NCBI GenBank assembly: GCA_937893675.1
Contig: CALBGI010000035.1
Coordinates: 1-64,000, forward strand
Origin: an uncultured Blautia sp.
GTDB taxonomy: Bacteria; Bacillota; Clostridia; Lachnospirales; Lachnospiraceae
Direction of reading: 5' to 3'
Length of the DNA stretch: 64,000 bases
In this document: positions 8,326 to 16,614 of the stretch, piece after piece
Layout of the letters: every line of letters begins with the position of its first letter
Numbering within the stretch: position 1 is the first letter of the stretch
Translations under genes and position numbers: made by a program
The notes under the pieces: model-generated
Seen by the model: the letters and a program-made list of their open reading frames with translations, nothing else
Databases searched by the model: none
What the model was told of the DNA's origin: nothing

Positions 8326-8438
8326 ATTACCATATCTGCCGGCATTGCTGCCTGCAGGAATGTGCAATATAAAACCCGAGTCGCCCGTTTGCGCTGAGGT
8401 GAGAGTGGAACTCTGCTTCTTCTTTTACGTACTTAAAT

Positions 8439-8467
8439 AAATTATCACATTCCTGCAAAAATGTCAA
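8439..8467 (-). promoter_or_regulatory. Promoter of infC-rpmI-rplT
   Basis: On the minus strand a consensus TTGACA is followed by 17 bases and TAATTT, with a preceding TGTGA that could act as an extended -10. Confidence 0.65.
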
Positions 8468-8488
8468 GCATTTTTCGCTGAAAACCAA

Positions 8489-9844
8489 TCACACTTTGAT
8501 CAGTCCCAGTGCTTCCATCACTGCGAAGATCAGAATGGCAACCAGACACACCGGCGCAATATACTTGATGATCACGCTGTAGAAGCGTTTTACCTTAAAG
8601 GAACCGTTGAGCTCCACCTCTTCCACGATCGCCTTTGGCTTGATTACAAAGCCCACAAAAATACAGGTCAAAAATGCCACGATGGGCATCAGCACACTGT
8701 TGCTGATAAAGTCAAAGAAATCAAGAAGGGACATTCCCAGAGGTGCGATAAAGCTCCATACACCAAATCCCAGAGATACCGGAATGCCTACGGCAATCAG
8801 GAATGCAATCACGATAATGCAGGTTTTTTTCCGTCCCCAGCCGGTCTTGTCGCGGATAATAGACACCAAGGTCTCGGTAAGGGAAATAGATGAGGTCAGC
8901 GCCGCAAACAGAACCAGCAGGAAAAAGAGCGCGCCGATGACCGTGCCAAACTTCATGCTGTCAAATACCTTGGGCAGGGTGACAAACATGAGGCTCGGGC
9001 CTTTGCCCAGCGCTTCCTCGCTTCCGCCGGAAAAAGCAAACACTGCCGGGATGATCATAAGACCTGCCATAAATGCAATGCCGGTGTCAAACAGCTCGAT
9101 CTGGCGGACTGAGCTCTCCAGATGCGCATCCTTTTTCATGTAGGAGCCATAGGTGATCATAATTCCCATGGCAAGGGACATGGAATAGAAAAGCTGCCCC
9201 ATGGCCGCCAAAACCGTGGTCGCGCTGAAATGCGCAAAATCTGGTTTCAGGTAGTAGATCACACCTTCCATGGCGCCCGGCTGCATCATTCCGTAAACTG
9301 CAATGATCACCGTCATCACCACCAGGACCGGCATCATGAAGCGGCTCGCCTTCTCAATGCCGCCCTCCACGCCAAGCATCACGACCACCACATTCAGGGC
9401 AATATAAATCAGAAAAAAGACAACCGGCGCCGCTGGCTGCGCGATAAAATTGTTGAAGAAATCATCTCCTGCCGCCGCTGTCGTCTGATTTGTCACAAAT
9501 ACCATACAGTACTTCAAAACCCAGCCGCCAATGACACAGTAGTAGGGTGTGATCAAAAACGGCACCACGCTGGACAGCGCTCCCAAAAAACCAAATCTTT
9601 TATCCAGCTTGGAATATGCTCCCGCTGCGCTCAAACGGGTTTTCCGTCCCAGGGCAATTTCCGTGATCATCAGGGCAAATCCAAAGGTTACCGCGAGTAT
9701 CAGATAAACCAGCAGAAAAATTCCGCCACCGTGTTTTGCCGCCAGATAGGGAAAACGCCAAAGGTTTCCAAGACCTACAGCGGAACCGGCTGCAGCCAGA
9801 ACAAATCCCAGCTTATTGGTAAAGCTACTCCTTTGTTTCTCCAT
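8489..9844 (-). CDS. Sodium-dependent transporter, neurotransmitter:sodium symporter (SNF) family
   Basis: This is a 451-residue membrane protein of the LeuT/NSS family with about 11-12 spans. The sodium and substrate signature GSAVGLGNLWRFPY is present near residues 20-33. Later segments include ALTSSISLTETLVSII (helix 8 with the Na2 site serines) and VGIPVSLGFGVWS. Substrates are probably amino acids, but the exact one cannot be told from sequence. GGGAGG precedes the ATG at 9844, and a promoter (TTGTTT-17-TATAAT) lies 50 bp upstream. It is a single-gene unit. Confidence 0.93.
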   Translation of the reverse strand: MEKQRSSFTNKLGFVLAAAGSAVGLGNLWRFPYLAAKHGGGIFLLVYLILAVTFGFALMITEIALGRKTRLSAAGAYSKLDKRFGFLGALSSVVPFLITPYYCVIGGWVLKYCMVFVTNQTTAAAGDDFFNNFIAQPAAPVVFFLIYIALNVVVVMLGVEGGIEKASRFMMPVLVVMTVIIAVYGMMQPGAMEGVIYYLKPDFAHFSATTVLAAMGQLFYSMSLAMGIMITYGSYMKKDAHLESSVRQIELFDTGIAFMAGLMIIPAVFAFSGGSEEALGKGPSLMFVTLPKVFDSMKFGTVIGALFFLLVLFAALTSSISLTETLVSIIRDKTGWGRKKTCIIVIAFLIAVGIPVSLGFGVWSFIAPLGMSLLDFFDFISNSVLMPIVAFLTCIFVGFVIKPKAIVEEVELNGSFKVKRFYSVIIKYIAPVCLVAILIFAVMEALGLIKV

Positions 9845-9895
9845 AAACTCTTTCCTCCCTCTGCGTCTGCCGCCGGCAAACGCTATATAGCTAAC

Positions 9896-9924
9896 ATTAT
9901 ATTAAAAATTTGCCGCAAAAACAA
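9896..9924 (-). promoter_or_regulatory. Promoter of the SNF-family transporter gene
   Basis: The minus strand has TTGTTT, a 17-base spacer and TATAAT, ending about 50 bp before the start codon. Confidence 0.7.
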
Positions 9925-9985
9925 TACATATTTTTCTGATTTTCGCACACACTACGACCGTATTCAAAAAAAGGAGGACAAAACT

Positions 9986-10306
9986 ATGACGATTCTCAGA
10001 TGTTCCGCAACAACCTGCGTATACAACAAGGATGAACTTTGTTCCAAAGGTGAGATCGATGTGATCGGAGAAAGTGCCATGGCTGCTGACGAAACCAGCT
10101 GTGGCAGTTTCCGTGAACGCAGCTATGATTCCACGCAGAACAGCTTTACCGAGGGCTGCGGCTGCGAGAAGATCAACATCGACTGCGCTGCCCAGAAGTG
10201 TACCTACAACGAGAACTGCCGCTGTACCGCCGCTGCCATCGACGTAGCCGGAAACGGTGCCTGCGACTGTCGGGATACCAAATGCAGTACTTTTGAATGC
10301 CGATGA
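9986..10306 (+). CDS. DUF1540 domain protein with two cysteine-rich repeats
   Basis: The 106-residue protein has 14 cysteines and consists of two DUF1540-type units. The key cysteines are at residues 6, 11, 19, 39 and at 67, 72, 80, 100, so the spacing C-x4-C-x7-C-x19-C is identical in both copies and each ends two residues before a phenylalanine. Such spacing suggests metal binding, but the function of DUF1540 is unknown. AAGGAGG lies upstream of the ATG at 9986; the longer open frame to the left overlaps the transporter gene and is not supported. It is a plus-strand gene among minus-strand neighbours and shares a bidirectional terminator with ftsZ. Confidence 0.9.
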   Translation: MTILRCSATTCVYNKDELCSKGEIDVIGESAMAADETSCGSFRERSYDSTQNSFTEGCGCEKINIDCAAQKCTYNENCRCTAAAIDVAGNGACDCRDTKCSTFECR

Positions 10307-10321
10307 ATTTTTGATGTCTCA

Positions 10322-10366
10322 AAAAAAGATACCTCCCATGTTTCTCACACAGGAGGTATCTTTTTT
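10322..10366. terminator. Bidirectional terminator between the DUF1540 gene and ftsZ
   Basis: A perfect 15-bp stem (10322-10336 with 10352-10366) begins with six A and ends with six T, so it works in both directions for two converging genes. Confidence 0.85.
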
Positions 10367-10371
10367 AGATT

Positions 10372-11526
10372 TTATCTGTTTTTCAGAAAATCCGGAATCT
10401 GAATATCTTTCTTCTGGATCGTGCTGGACGGCGCCTTTGCAGTGAACGGAGTCGCGTTCATGCTGGGAAGGCTGAAGCTCGGCATTCCCATGCTGCTCTG
10501 AGGTGCTGCTGTGCTTCTCTTTGCAGAAAAGGCAGAACCGCTGTTTCTGGAACCGAACATATTGTTGTTGGAAGTATTCTCTGCCAGTCCGGTTGCAATA
10601 ACGGTAATTCTTGCGTAGTCCGCAACAGAATCGTCGTACATCGCACCAAAGATGATGTTCGCTTCCTCGCCGGTAAGCTCCTGCACATAGCTTGCAGCAT
10701 CGTTGGCGTCCATAAGGGAAATGTCACCGGAAATATTGATGATAACGTGGCTTGCACCTTTGATGGTAGTCTCAAGCAGCGGAGAAGAAACTGCCTGCTG
10801 CACTGCTTCCATAGCCTTGTCGTCTCCTCTTGCCTCTCCGATACCGATATGCGCGATGCCCTTATCTGTCATGACAGTCTGTACATCCGCAAAGTCAAGG
10901 TTAATCAGTGCAGGCAGGTTGATCAGATCAGTAATGCCCTGTACAGCCTGCTGGAGAACCTCATCTGCCTTGCGAAGCGCCTCCGGCATGGTAGTACGTC
11001 TGTCCACGATCTCAAGAAGCTTGTCATTGGGAATGACGATCAAAGTATCCACTGCCCGCTTCAGGTTCTCAATACCTGCCAGAGCGTTGTTCATACGGGT
11101 TTTTGCCTCAAAGCGGAAGGGCTTCGTCACAACACCTACGGTGAGGATTCCCATTTCCTTGGCTGCTGCCGCAATGACAGGAGCTGCACCGGTACCGGTA
11201 CCGCCGCCCATACCGCAGGTTACGAATACCATATCCGCACCTTCAATGAGCTTCTTAACCTCCTCAATGCTCTCCTCTGCTGCTTTCTGTCCAACCTCAG
11301 GCTGCGCTCCTGCGCCAAGACCCTTTGTGATCTTCTCACCAATCTGAAGTACTGTTGGAGCTTTACACAGAGTCAAAGCCTGCTTATCTGTATTCACACC
11401 CACAAACTCCACGCCGCCAATGGTTTCCTCTACCATGCGGTTTACTGCGTTGTTTCCGGCTCCACCTACACCTACAACTATAATTTTTGCAGATGACTCA
11501 GCCTCATTTGTCATAATCTCTAACAA
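10372..11526 (-). CDS. ftsZ: Cell division protein FtsZ
   Basis: FtsZ is the tubulin-like GTPase that forms the division ring. The 384-residue protein has the tubulin signature GGGTGTG at residues 107-113, IVVGVGGAGNNAVNRM at 15-30 and the T7-loop region NLDFADVQTV. It ends with the conserved tail IQKKDIQIPDFLKNR, which docks FtsA or SepF. The start is TTG at 11526, seven bases after AGGAGG, giving MLEIMTNE; the ATG four codons later has no well-placed ribosome binding site. It closes the dcw cluster but has its own promoter 70 bp upstream. Confidence 0.98.
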   Translation of the reverse strand: MLEIMTNEAESSAKIIVVGVGGAGNNAVNRMVEETIGGVEFVGVNTDKQALTLCKAPTVLQIGEKITKGLGAGAQPEVGQKAAEESIEEVKKLIEGADMVFVTCGMGGGTGTGAAPVIAAAAKEMGILTVGVVTKPFRFEAKTRMNNALAGIENLKRAVDTLIVIPNDKLLEIVDRRTTMPEALRKADEVLQQAVQGITDLINLPALINLDFADVQTVMTDKGIAHIGIGEARGDDKAMEAVQQAVSSPLLETTIKGASHVIINISGDISLMDANDAASYVQELTGEEANIIFGAMYDDSVADYARITVIATGLAENTSNNNMFGSRNSGSAFSAKRSTAAPQSSMGMPSFSLPSMNATPFTAKAPSSTIQKKDIQIPDFLKNR

Positions 11527-11594
11527 TGTACTTCCTCCTTAACTTCTATGTGTATCAATTTTTTGAATAATCATACTTAGCTACATATAGATAT

Positions 11595-11623
11595 ATCATA
11601 TCTTTTTTTATTGGATTAATCAA
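11595..11623 (-). promoter_or_regulatory. Promoter of ftsZ
   Basis: The minus strand has TTGATT, a 17-base spacer and TATGAT in an AT-rich gap of 165 bp between divIB and ftsZ. Confidence 0.7.
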
Positions 11624-11691
11624 CCACTAATTTCATTTTTTTATACTTTTTTCCCGTTTTTTCGGCAGGTCTGCCCGGACAGAAAGGGAAA

Positions 11692-12804
11692 TCAATACTC
11701 CTCCCAGTTTTCCTCCTCCGCGTTGGGATTTGGCCCTACATAATTTCCTTCCCTGTCGTATTCGCCGGTCCCGGTGTAGCCTCCGTCTTCTTCATAGCCG
11801 CCCTTCCAGTCGCCGTTTGCGTCCAGCTCCTCCTGGGTAGGCGCAGGACCTACGTAATTGCCTTCCGCATCATACTCTCCGGCGCCGGTGTAGTCAAGCT
11901 CTTCGTCATAGCCGCCCACCCAGGCCTCCAGAGCATAGTCGAGCTCTGTCATGGGACGGGGGCCCACATAATTGCCTTCCGCGTCATACTCATCGTACCC
12001 GGTATAGTCCCCGTTCTCATCATAGCCTCCCGGCCAGTTTTCCGCGGTGATCTCTTCTATTTCTTCTTCAAAGGTAATGGTTTTTACACTGTCCGTCACG
12101 CTCTCCACATGAAGAATCCCTTTTTTTCCTTCTATCATGGGAAGAATGGCAATGACACGGGTCATCTTGTCCTCCAGATACTGATCCTTCCCCAGCATCA
12201 CTGTGATGTCGCCGTAGAGGAGGCTGATCTGATAGTTATTGTCAAACTGAATGTGATCCGGGATCATCTGGTTTTTTTGAAAAATGGTCGCCAGCGCAAC
12301 CGCTGTGTTGAGAACCGTATCTCCTTTAATAGGAAGCTTCTCTCCCATAACGACCCGGTTCACCTGGATTCCGTCAAAATACGGCACGCGTTCGTCTCTC
12401 TGACGGGATCCCTCAATAAACACGCCGGTACGGTCAAAATAGATGTAGCTGTCCAGATAGGGAATGCAGCCTACCGGCTGTTTTTCCTTCACGCTTATGG
12501 CAATGGTGTTATGGTTCAGCTGCGTCACCGAAAAGCCTTCCACAAAAAGAACGTCATCCACCTCGTCCCGACTGTACAGCATGGGGGCCAGCACCGAGTT
12601 GGATGCCAGCGGCCCCCGCAGGATCATTTCTCTTACTTCCTCATCTGTATAATGGCTGCTTCCCATTACTTCCACGTTTTCCACCCGGAAGTAGACAAAG
12701 AAAAAAATAACAGCGGCAGCCAGCAGGCCGACAGCCGTCCCTCCTGCCACGTACCAGAATTTTCTATTTATTTTTAGTTTCTTTCGATAATTGGAATTTC
12801 TCAT
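11692..12804 (-). CDS. divIB: Cell division protein FtsQ/DivIB with a repetitive acidic C-terminal extension
   Basis: The 370-residue protein has a basic cytoplasmic N-terminus, one membrane span at about residues 17-38, then a POTRA domain (YFRVENVEVMGSSHYTDEEV) and the FtsQ/DivIB beta domain up to about residue 250. DivIB stabilises FtsL and the septal PBP. Residues 255-370 form an unusual tail of three units, each W-x-G-G-Y-(D/E)-E ... Y-T-G-x-x-E-Y-D-x-E-G-N-Y-V-G-P-x-P. The ATG at 12804 gives the basic N-terminus; the longer frame overlaps murA heavily. Its first 41 bases overlap the end of murA, so translation is probably coupled. Confidence 0.9.
   Translation of the reverse strand: MRNSNYRKKLKINRKFWYVAGGTAVGLLAAAVIFFFVYFRVENVEVMGSSHYTDEEVREMILRGPLASNSVLAPMLYSRDEVDDVLFVEGFSVTQLNHNTIAISVKEKQPVGCIPYLDSYIYFDRTGVFIEGSRQRDERVPYFDGIQVNRVVMGEKLPIKGDTVLNTAVALATIFQKNQMIPDHIQFDNNYQISLLYGDITVMLGKDQYLEDKMTRVIAILPMIEGKKGILHVESVTDSVKTITFEEEIEEITAENWPGGYDENGDYTGYDEYDAEGNYVGPRPMTELDYALEAWVGGYDEELDYTGAGEYDAEGNYVGPAPTQEELDANGDWKGGYEEDGGYTGTGEYDREGNYVGPNPNAEEENWEEY
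11695..12042 (-). repeat. Three acidic, tyrosine- and glycine-rich repeats in DivIB
   Basis: Three in-frame units of about 38-40 residues share the block E-Y-D-x-E-G-N-Y-V-G-P, separated by variable acidic linkers. The tail would be extracytoplasmic. I do not recognise a named domain. Confidence 0.8.
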
Positions 12805-14086
12805 ACTCCCCTGTTCCTGTGTTGTTTGTGATATCTGCGCCAAGTGCGCAAAGATCCCTGCATATGTGCGCATATCCCCGCTGCACAAAAGCATATCCCT
12901 GCAGGCTGGTTTCCCCCTCCGCAGCCAGAGCCGCAAGGATGAGCGCCGCTCCGCCCCGAAGCTCGCAGGCATTTACCTCGCATCCCCGCAGCGGAAGTCC
13001 TCCAAGGATCACTGCCTCCGCTCCCTGCACCTCAATACAGGCTCCCATGCGGTTCAATTCCTCCGCCACTTTATAGCGCTGTTCAAAAATTTCTTCCCGA
13101 ATCCGGCTTCTCCCCGGCACGGTAGCCAGCACCGCCATCACAGGAGACTGCAGATCCGTGGGAAAACCGGGATATACTCCTGTCCGGAGAAGCGGCAAAG
13201 GAAAATCCGTCCCACTTCCATCGACTATCAGTTTACCACTTTTTCTGTAATATTGTCCACCTATTTTCCGATATACTTGAAGGAAAGCCGCCATCTCCCT
13301 GCAGGGAACTCTTTCCAGGGCAATTTTTCCACGGGTGATCGCCGCCGCGCACATATACGTTCCCGCCACGATCCGGTCCGGCGGAACCACCATACAGCCG
13401 GGCCCCAGCTCCTTCACACCGCAAACGCGGATGCAGTCGGTGCCTTCCCCCGCGATCTTTGCGCCCATCCCCCGCAGATACCGGCAAAGCCACAGGATTT
13501 CCGGCTCTCTGGCGCAGTTTCTGAAAACGCTCTCGCCTTTTGCCAGCACACTCGCCAGTATTCCTTGTTCCGTAGCTCCCACGCTTCTTCTCGGAATCTG
13601 TATCTCACTGCCGACAAGCGTCCCGGCCTTTGCCATAATACCGTCTTCCTGTTCTGTGAGCTCAGCCCCCAGACTCCGTAGCACCGCCAGATGATAATCC
13701 ACCGGCCGCTTTCCGATCACGCAGCCTCCCGGATACCCAAGCTTTCCTTCCCGGCAGCGCGCCAGAAGAACGCCGAGAAGTATCACCGAAGAGCGCATCC
13801 TCCCCGTATATTCTTTTCCGATCTCCGTTTTTTCCGCATGGGTACAGTCCATATACAGATCCTGCTCTTCCCACCAGGTCACAGCCCCCAGCTGCCTGAG
13901 AATCTCCTCCATACAGAATACGTCCGCAATGGCCGGACAGCCCTTAAGGACACTAATCCCCTTGTGCAGAAACGACGCTGCCATCATCGGCAGAGCTGCA
14001 TTTTTCGAGCCATGTATACAAACACAACCATTGAGAGGCTTCCCGCCCCTGATGCTTATATCCGCCACAATCCCCTCAACTCCCAA
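12764..14086 (-). CDS. murA: UDP-N-acetylglucosamine 1-carboxyvinyltransferase (MurA)
   Basis: MurA transfers enolpyruvate to UDP-GlcNAc, the first committed step of peptidoglycan synthesis in the cytoplasm. The 440-residue sequence has the substrate-binding GSKNAALP at residues 26-33. The active-site loop reads YPGGCVIGKRPVD with the catalytic, fosfomycin-reactive cysteine at 122. FPTDLQSPVMAVL carries the general-base aspartate, and ELRGGAALILAAL lies near the end. The start is uncertain: TTG at 14086 or GTG at 14068, each with a partial ribosome binding site. It sits where murG would be expected, between ftsW and divIB. Several residues are less conserved than in a typical housekeeping MurA, so a second murA elsewhere is possible. 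Confidence 0.93.
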   Translation of the reverse strand: MGVEGIVADISIRGGKPLNGCVCIHGSKNAALPMMAASFLHKGISVLKGCPAIADVFCMEEILRQLGAVTWWEEQDLYMDCTHAEKTEIGKEYTGRMRSSVILLGVLLARCREGKLGYPGGCVIGKRPVDYHLAVLRSLGAELTEQEDGIMAKAGTLVGSEIQIPRRSVGATEQGILASVLAKGESVFRNCAREPEILWLCRYLRGMGAKIAGEGTDCIRVCGVKELGPGCMVVPPDRIVAGTYMCAAAITRGKIALERVPCREMAAFLQVYRKIGGQYYRKSGKLIVDGSGTDFPLPLLRTGVYPGFPTDLQSPVMAVLATVPGRSRIREEIFEQRYKVAEELNRMGACIEVQGAEAVILGGLPLRGCEVNACELRGGAALILAALAAEGETSLQGYAFVQRGYAHICRDLCALGADITNNTGTGEYEKFQLSKETKNK

Positions 14087-14106
14087 AGGGCCTCTTACCC
14101 TCTATT

Positions 14107-15213
14107 CTATGCAGGAGAATGGCCATTGTGCATACTCACACTCAGGGCCAGCCCCATTTCCGCGAGAAGAAATACCACGGAGGTTCCCCCATAGCTCACA
14201 AAGGGCAGGGTGATCCCCGTATTGGGAATGGTATTGGTCACTACCGCAATATTCAGGATCACCTGGATGGACATATGCGCCATGATCCCGGCACAGATCA
14301 GCGCGCCTAACAGATCACGGCTGTGCAGGGAGATCACGCACAGCCTCCACAAAAGCAGGCCGAAAAGGACAATGAGCAAAAGCGCGCCAAAAAGTCCCAG
14401 CTCCTCGCAGATGATCGAAAATATCATATCATTCTGTGCTTCCGGCACAAATCCAAGCTTCTGCAGGCTGCTGCCAAGCCCCCGGCCAAAAAGTCCGCCG
14501 CTTCCAATGGCATAGAGCCCCTGAATGGTCTGGAAGCCTTTTTCGTAGGCCTCCGGGTTTCTCCAGATAGCAAGCCGCTCCAGACGGTAGCTTTCCGCTG
14601 CCAGAAATACCGCCACAACGCCAATCCCCACGGTTCCCACTCCCACAAAGGGCAGGTACCTCGGATTGGACACAAAAATCAGAACAACCCCGATTCCCAG
14701 GATAATAATGGCGGTGCTTAGGTTGTTGGAGCCCACAAGTCCCACAATAGGAAGCAGGGTAAGCATGGTACGGCACATAAACCAGAGACTGTCCGTGGAA
14801 TGCTTTGTCTTTTCGATCTGCCAGGCAAGAAAAAGGATCACCGCCACCTTGGCAAGCTCTGAGGGCTGGAAGGAAAGCGGCCCCAGACTCAGCCAGCGCT
14901 TGGAACCATTGATCTCCTTTCCAAAAAACAGCACTGCTGTGGAGCAACCGACAGACAGCAGATAGGCCGCCGGGGCAAAGCGCACCAGAAGCCGGTAGTC
15001 CAGCCGGGTCACTGTGTACATTGCCAAAAGCCCAATGGCTGTGGCAAAAAGCTGTTTTTTAAAATAATAGGCAGAGTCGCCAAAACGTACTCTGCCATTA
15101 TATGCACTGGTGCTAAAAAGCATCACCAGACCGAATGCAACCAGAAGAAGCACAAGAGCCAGCATGGTCATATCCGGTTTTTTTATTCTGTTTTCTGTTC
15201 TGCTTTTCTCCAT
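14107..15213 (-). CDS. ftsW: FtsW/SpoVE-type lipid II polymerase (SEDS family)
   Basis: SEDS proteins are septal peptidoglycan glycosyltransferases that work with a class B PBP. The 368-residue protein has about ten membrane spans. Signature segments are FSTSAYNG, NGSKRWLSLGPLSFQPSELAK (with the conserved E and K), and VTNTIPNTGITLPFVSYGGTS near the C-terminus. The aspartate region after helix 7 (FVPEAQNDMIFSIICEELG) is intact. The ATG at 15213 has only a weak GGTGG upstream. Whether it is vegetative FtsW or sporulation SpoVE cannot be decided here; its place beside murD and two PBPs fits either. Confidence 0.95.
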   Translation of the reverse strand: MEKSRTENRIKKPDMTMLALVLLLVAFGLVMLFSTSAYNGRVRFGDSAYYFKKQLFATAIGLLAMYTVTRLDYRLLVRFAPAAYLLSVGCSTAVLFFGKEINGSKRWLSLGPLSFQPSELAKVAVILFLAWQIEKTKHSTDSLWFMCRTMLTLLPIVGLVGSNNLSTAIIILGIGVVLIFVSNPRYLPFVGVGTVGIGVVAVFLAAESYRLERLAIWRNPEAYEKGFQTIQGLYAIGSGGLFGRGLGSSLQKLGFVPEAQNDMIFSIICEELGLFGALLLIVLFGLLLWRLCVISLHSRDLLGALICAGIMAHMSIQVILNIAVVTNTIPNTGITLPFVSYGGTSVVFLLAEMGLALSVSMHNGHSPA

Positions 15214-15248
15214 ATGCCACCGTCACAAAGTCATCATTAATACCTATG

Positions 15249-16604
15249 TCAAAGTGACTGCACATATTCCTTAAACCGGTCGCCCCGCTGCTCATAGTTG
15301 TCAAACTGTCCCCAGCTTGCGCAGGCGGGTGAGAGAAGCACGGCATCTCCAGCCTCTGCCTTTGCGGCGCAGACGTCCACCGCCTCTTTTAAGTCCTCAC
15401 AGAGAACGATATTCTCAAGACCGTGTCTGAGCGCGCATTCTCTGATCTTTTCACGGGTCTGCCCGATCAGCACCAGGCATTTGACCTTGCCGTCAAAAGC
15501 CTCGATCCACTCATCATAGGTGGAACCCTTGTCGTATCCGCCTCCAATGAGAAAGGTGGGACGATTCATGGCCTGGATTCCTTTGATGGCCGCATCCGGA
15601 TTCGTTCCCTTGGAATCGTTGTAGTACGCAACGCCGTTTTTCTCTGTCACATACTCAATCCGATGCTCCACTGCCGTGAACTCGCAGATGCTCTTTCGGA
15701 TGCACTCCATGGGAACACCTGCATAATAAGCCATAGCAACTGCAGCCATGACATTCTCATAATTGTGCTGTCCCAGAAGCTTTAACTCTCCGGTTCTCAC
15801 AACCGGGATCTTCTCCTCTTCTGTCCTGAGTACAATGAGATCTCCCTCAAGATAAATTCCTTTTTCCAGAGTACGGACGCTGGAAAAATACACCACATGG
15901 GGAACTGCTTTTTCGCCAAAGGCACGCAGCACCTCGTCCTCGTAGTTGAGCACACAGGTATCCTCTTCTGTCTGATTCCTGGTGATCTGTTCTTTTACCC
16001 GTATGTACTCTTCCATGGTATGATGGCGGTTTAAGTGATCTTCCGTGATATTGAGGATCGCGCTCACCTGGGGCGCAAACTTCTCGATCGTCTCCAGCTG
16101 GAAGCTGCTGATCTCCGCAACGGTCACCGTCTCTTCCTTCATCTCCAGCGCTCTGGAGGTATACGGCGTGCCAATATTTCCCACCACAAACACAGAAGGC
16201 AGGGCATCTCTCATGATTTTCCCCAGAAGAGCCGTTGTGGTCGTCTTGCCGTTGGTTCCGGTAATGGCAAGCACACGCCCCTTTCCGGTACGGTATGCAA
16301 GCTCCACCTCTCCCCAGACGGGAAGCCCCTGCTCATAAAATCCTTTTACCAGAGGCAGATCCGTAGGAACGCCGGGGCTGAGCACTGCCAGATCAAGCCC
16401 TTCCTGCACCTCTTTTGGAAGCTCGCCCGCATAAATCTGCACAGTCCCGTTCCCGTCAAGCTTCGCCAGCACCTCTTCTTTGTCCAAATCTTTGTTTCCA
16501 TCATAAAATACAGGGCAGGCACCCACTGCCAGAAGCAGCTTCGCCGCACCGATTCCGCTTTTGCCGGTTCCGAATACCAGAACCTTTTTTCCACGCAGAT
16601 CCAT
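15249..16604 (-). CDS. murD: UDP-N-acetylmuramoylalanine-D-glutamate ligase (MurD)
   Basis: MurD adds D-glutamate to UDP-MurNAc-L-Ala in the cytoplasm. The 451-residue protein has an N-terminal Rossmann-like UDP-binding start (VLVFGTGKSGIGAAKLL), the ATP site AITGTNGKTTTTALL, the central NITEDHLNRH and the C-terminal domain segment YYNDSKGTNPDAA. AAGGAGG sits five bases before the ATG at 16604, so the ten extra codons of the frame are dropped. It follows mraY by 10 bp and precedes ftsW, the common Bacillota order. Confidence 0.97.
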   Translation of the reverse strand: MDLRGKKVLVFGTGKSGIGAAKLLLAVGACPVFYDGNKDLDKEEVLAKLDGNGTVQIYAGELPKEVQEGLDLAVLSPGVPTDLPLVKGFYEQGLPVWGEVELAYRTGKGRVLAITGTNGKTTTTALLGKIMRDALPSVFVVGNIGTPYTSRALEMKEETVTVAEISSFQLETIEKFAPQVSAILNITEDHLNRHHTMEEYIRVKEQITRNQTEEDTCVLNYEDEVLRAFGEKAVPHVVYFSSVRTLEKGIYLEGDLIVLRTEEEKIPVVRTGELKLLGQHNYENVMAAVAMAYYAGVPMECIRKSICEFTAVEHRIEYVTEKNGVAYYNDSKGTNPDAAIKGIQAMNRPTFLIGGGYDKGSTYDEWIEAFDGKVKCLVLIGQTREKIRECALRHGLENIVLCEDLKEAVDVCAAKAEAGDAVLLSPACASWGQFDNYEQRGDRFKEYVQSL

Positions 16605-16614
16605 TTTTTCCTCC

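Larger units (their letters stand above)
8139..8438 (-). promoter_or_regulatory. Long 5' leader of infC-rpmI-rplT
   Basis: There is no gene here. From the promoter at 8439-8467 the minus-strand transcript runs about 290 nt to infC. It contains pairing segments near 8340-8420, a strong terminator-like hairpin (8295-8325), a palindromic repeat element (8201-8298), then the Shine-Dalgarno GGAGG. Leaders of this operon in Bacillota are known to be controlled by L20 through attenuation; I infer the same here, but the L20-binding fold was not modelled. Confidence 0.6.

Noticed and set aside
12791..13681. Plus-strand frame of 296 codons opposite murA
   Set aside because: murA has a complete set of active-site motifs on the other strand and this frame has none.
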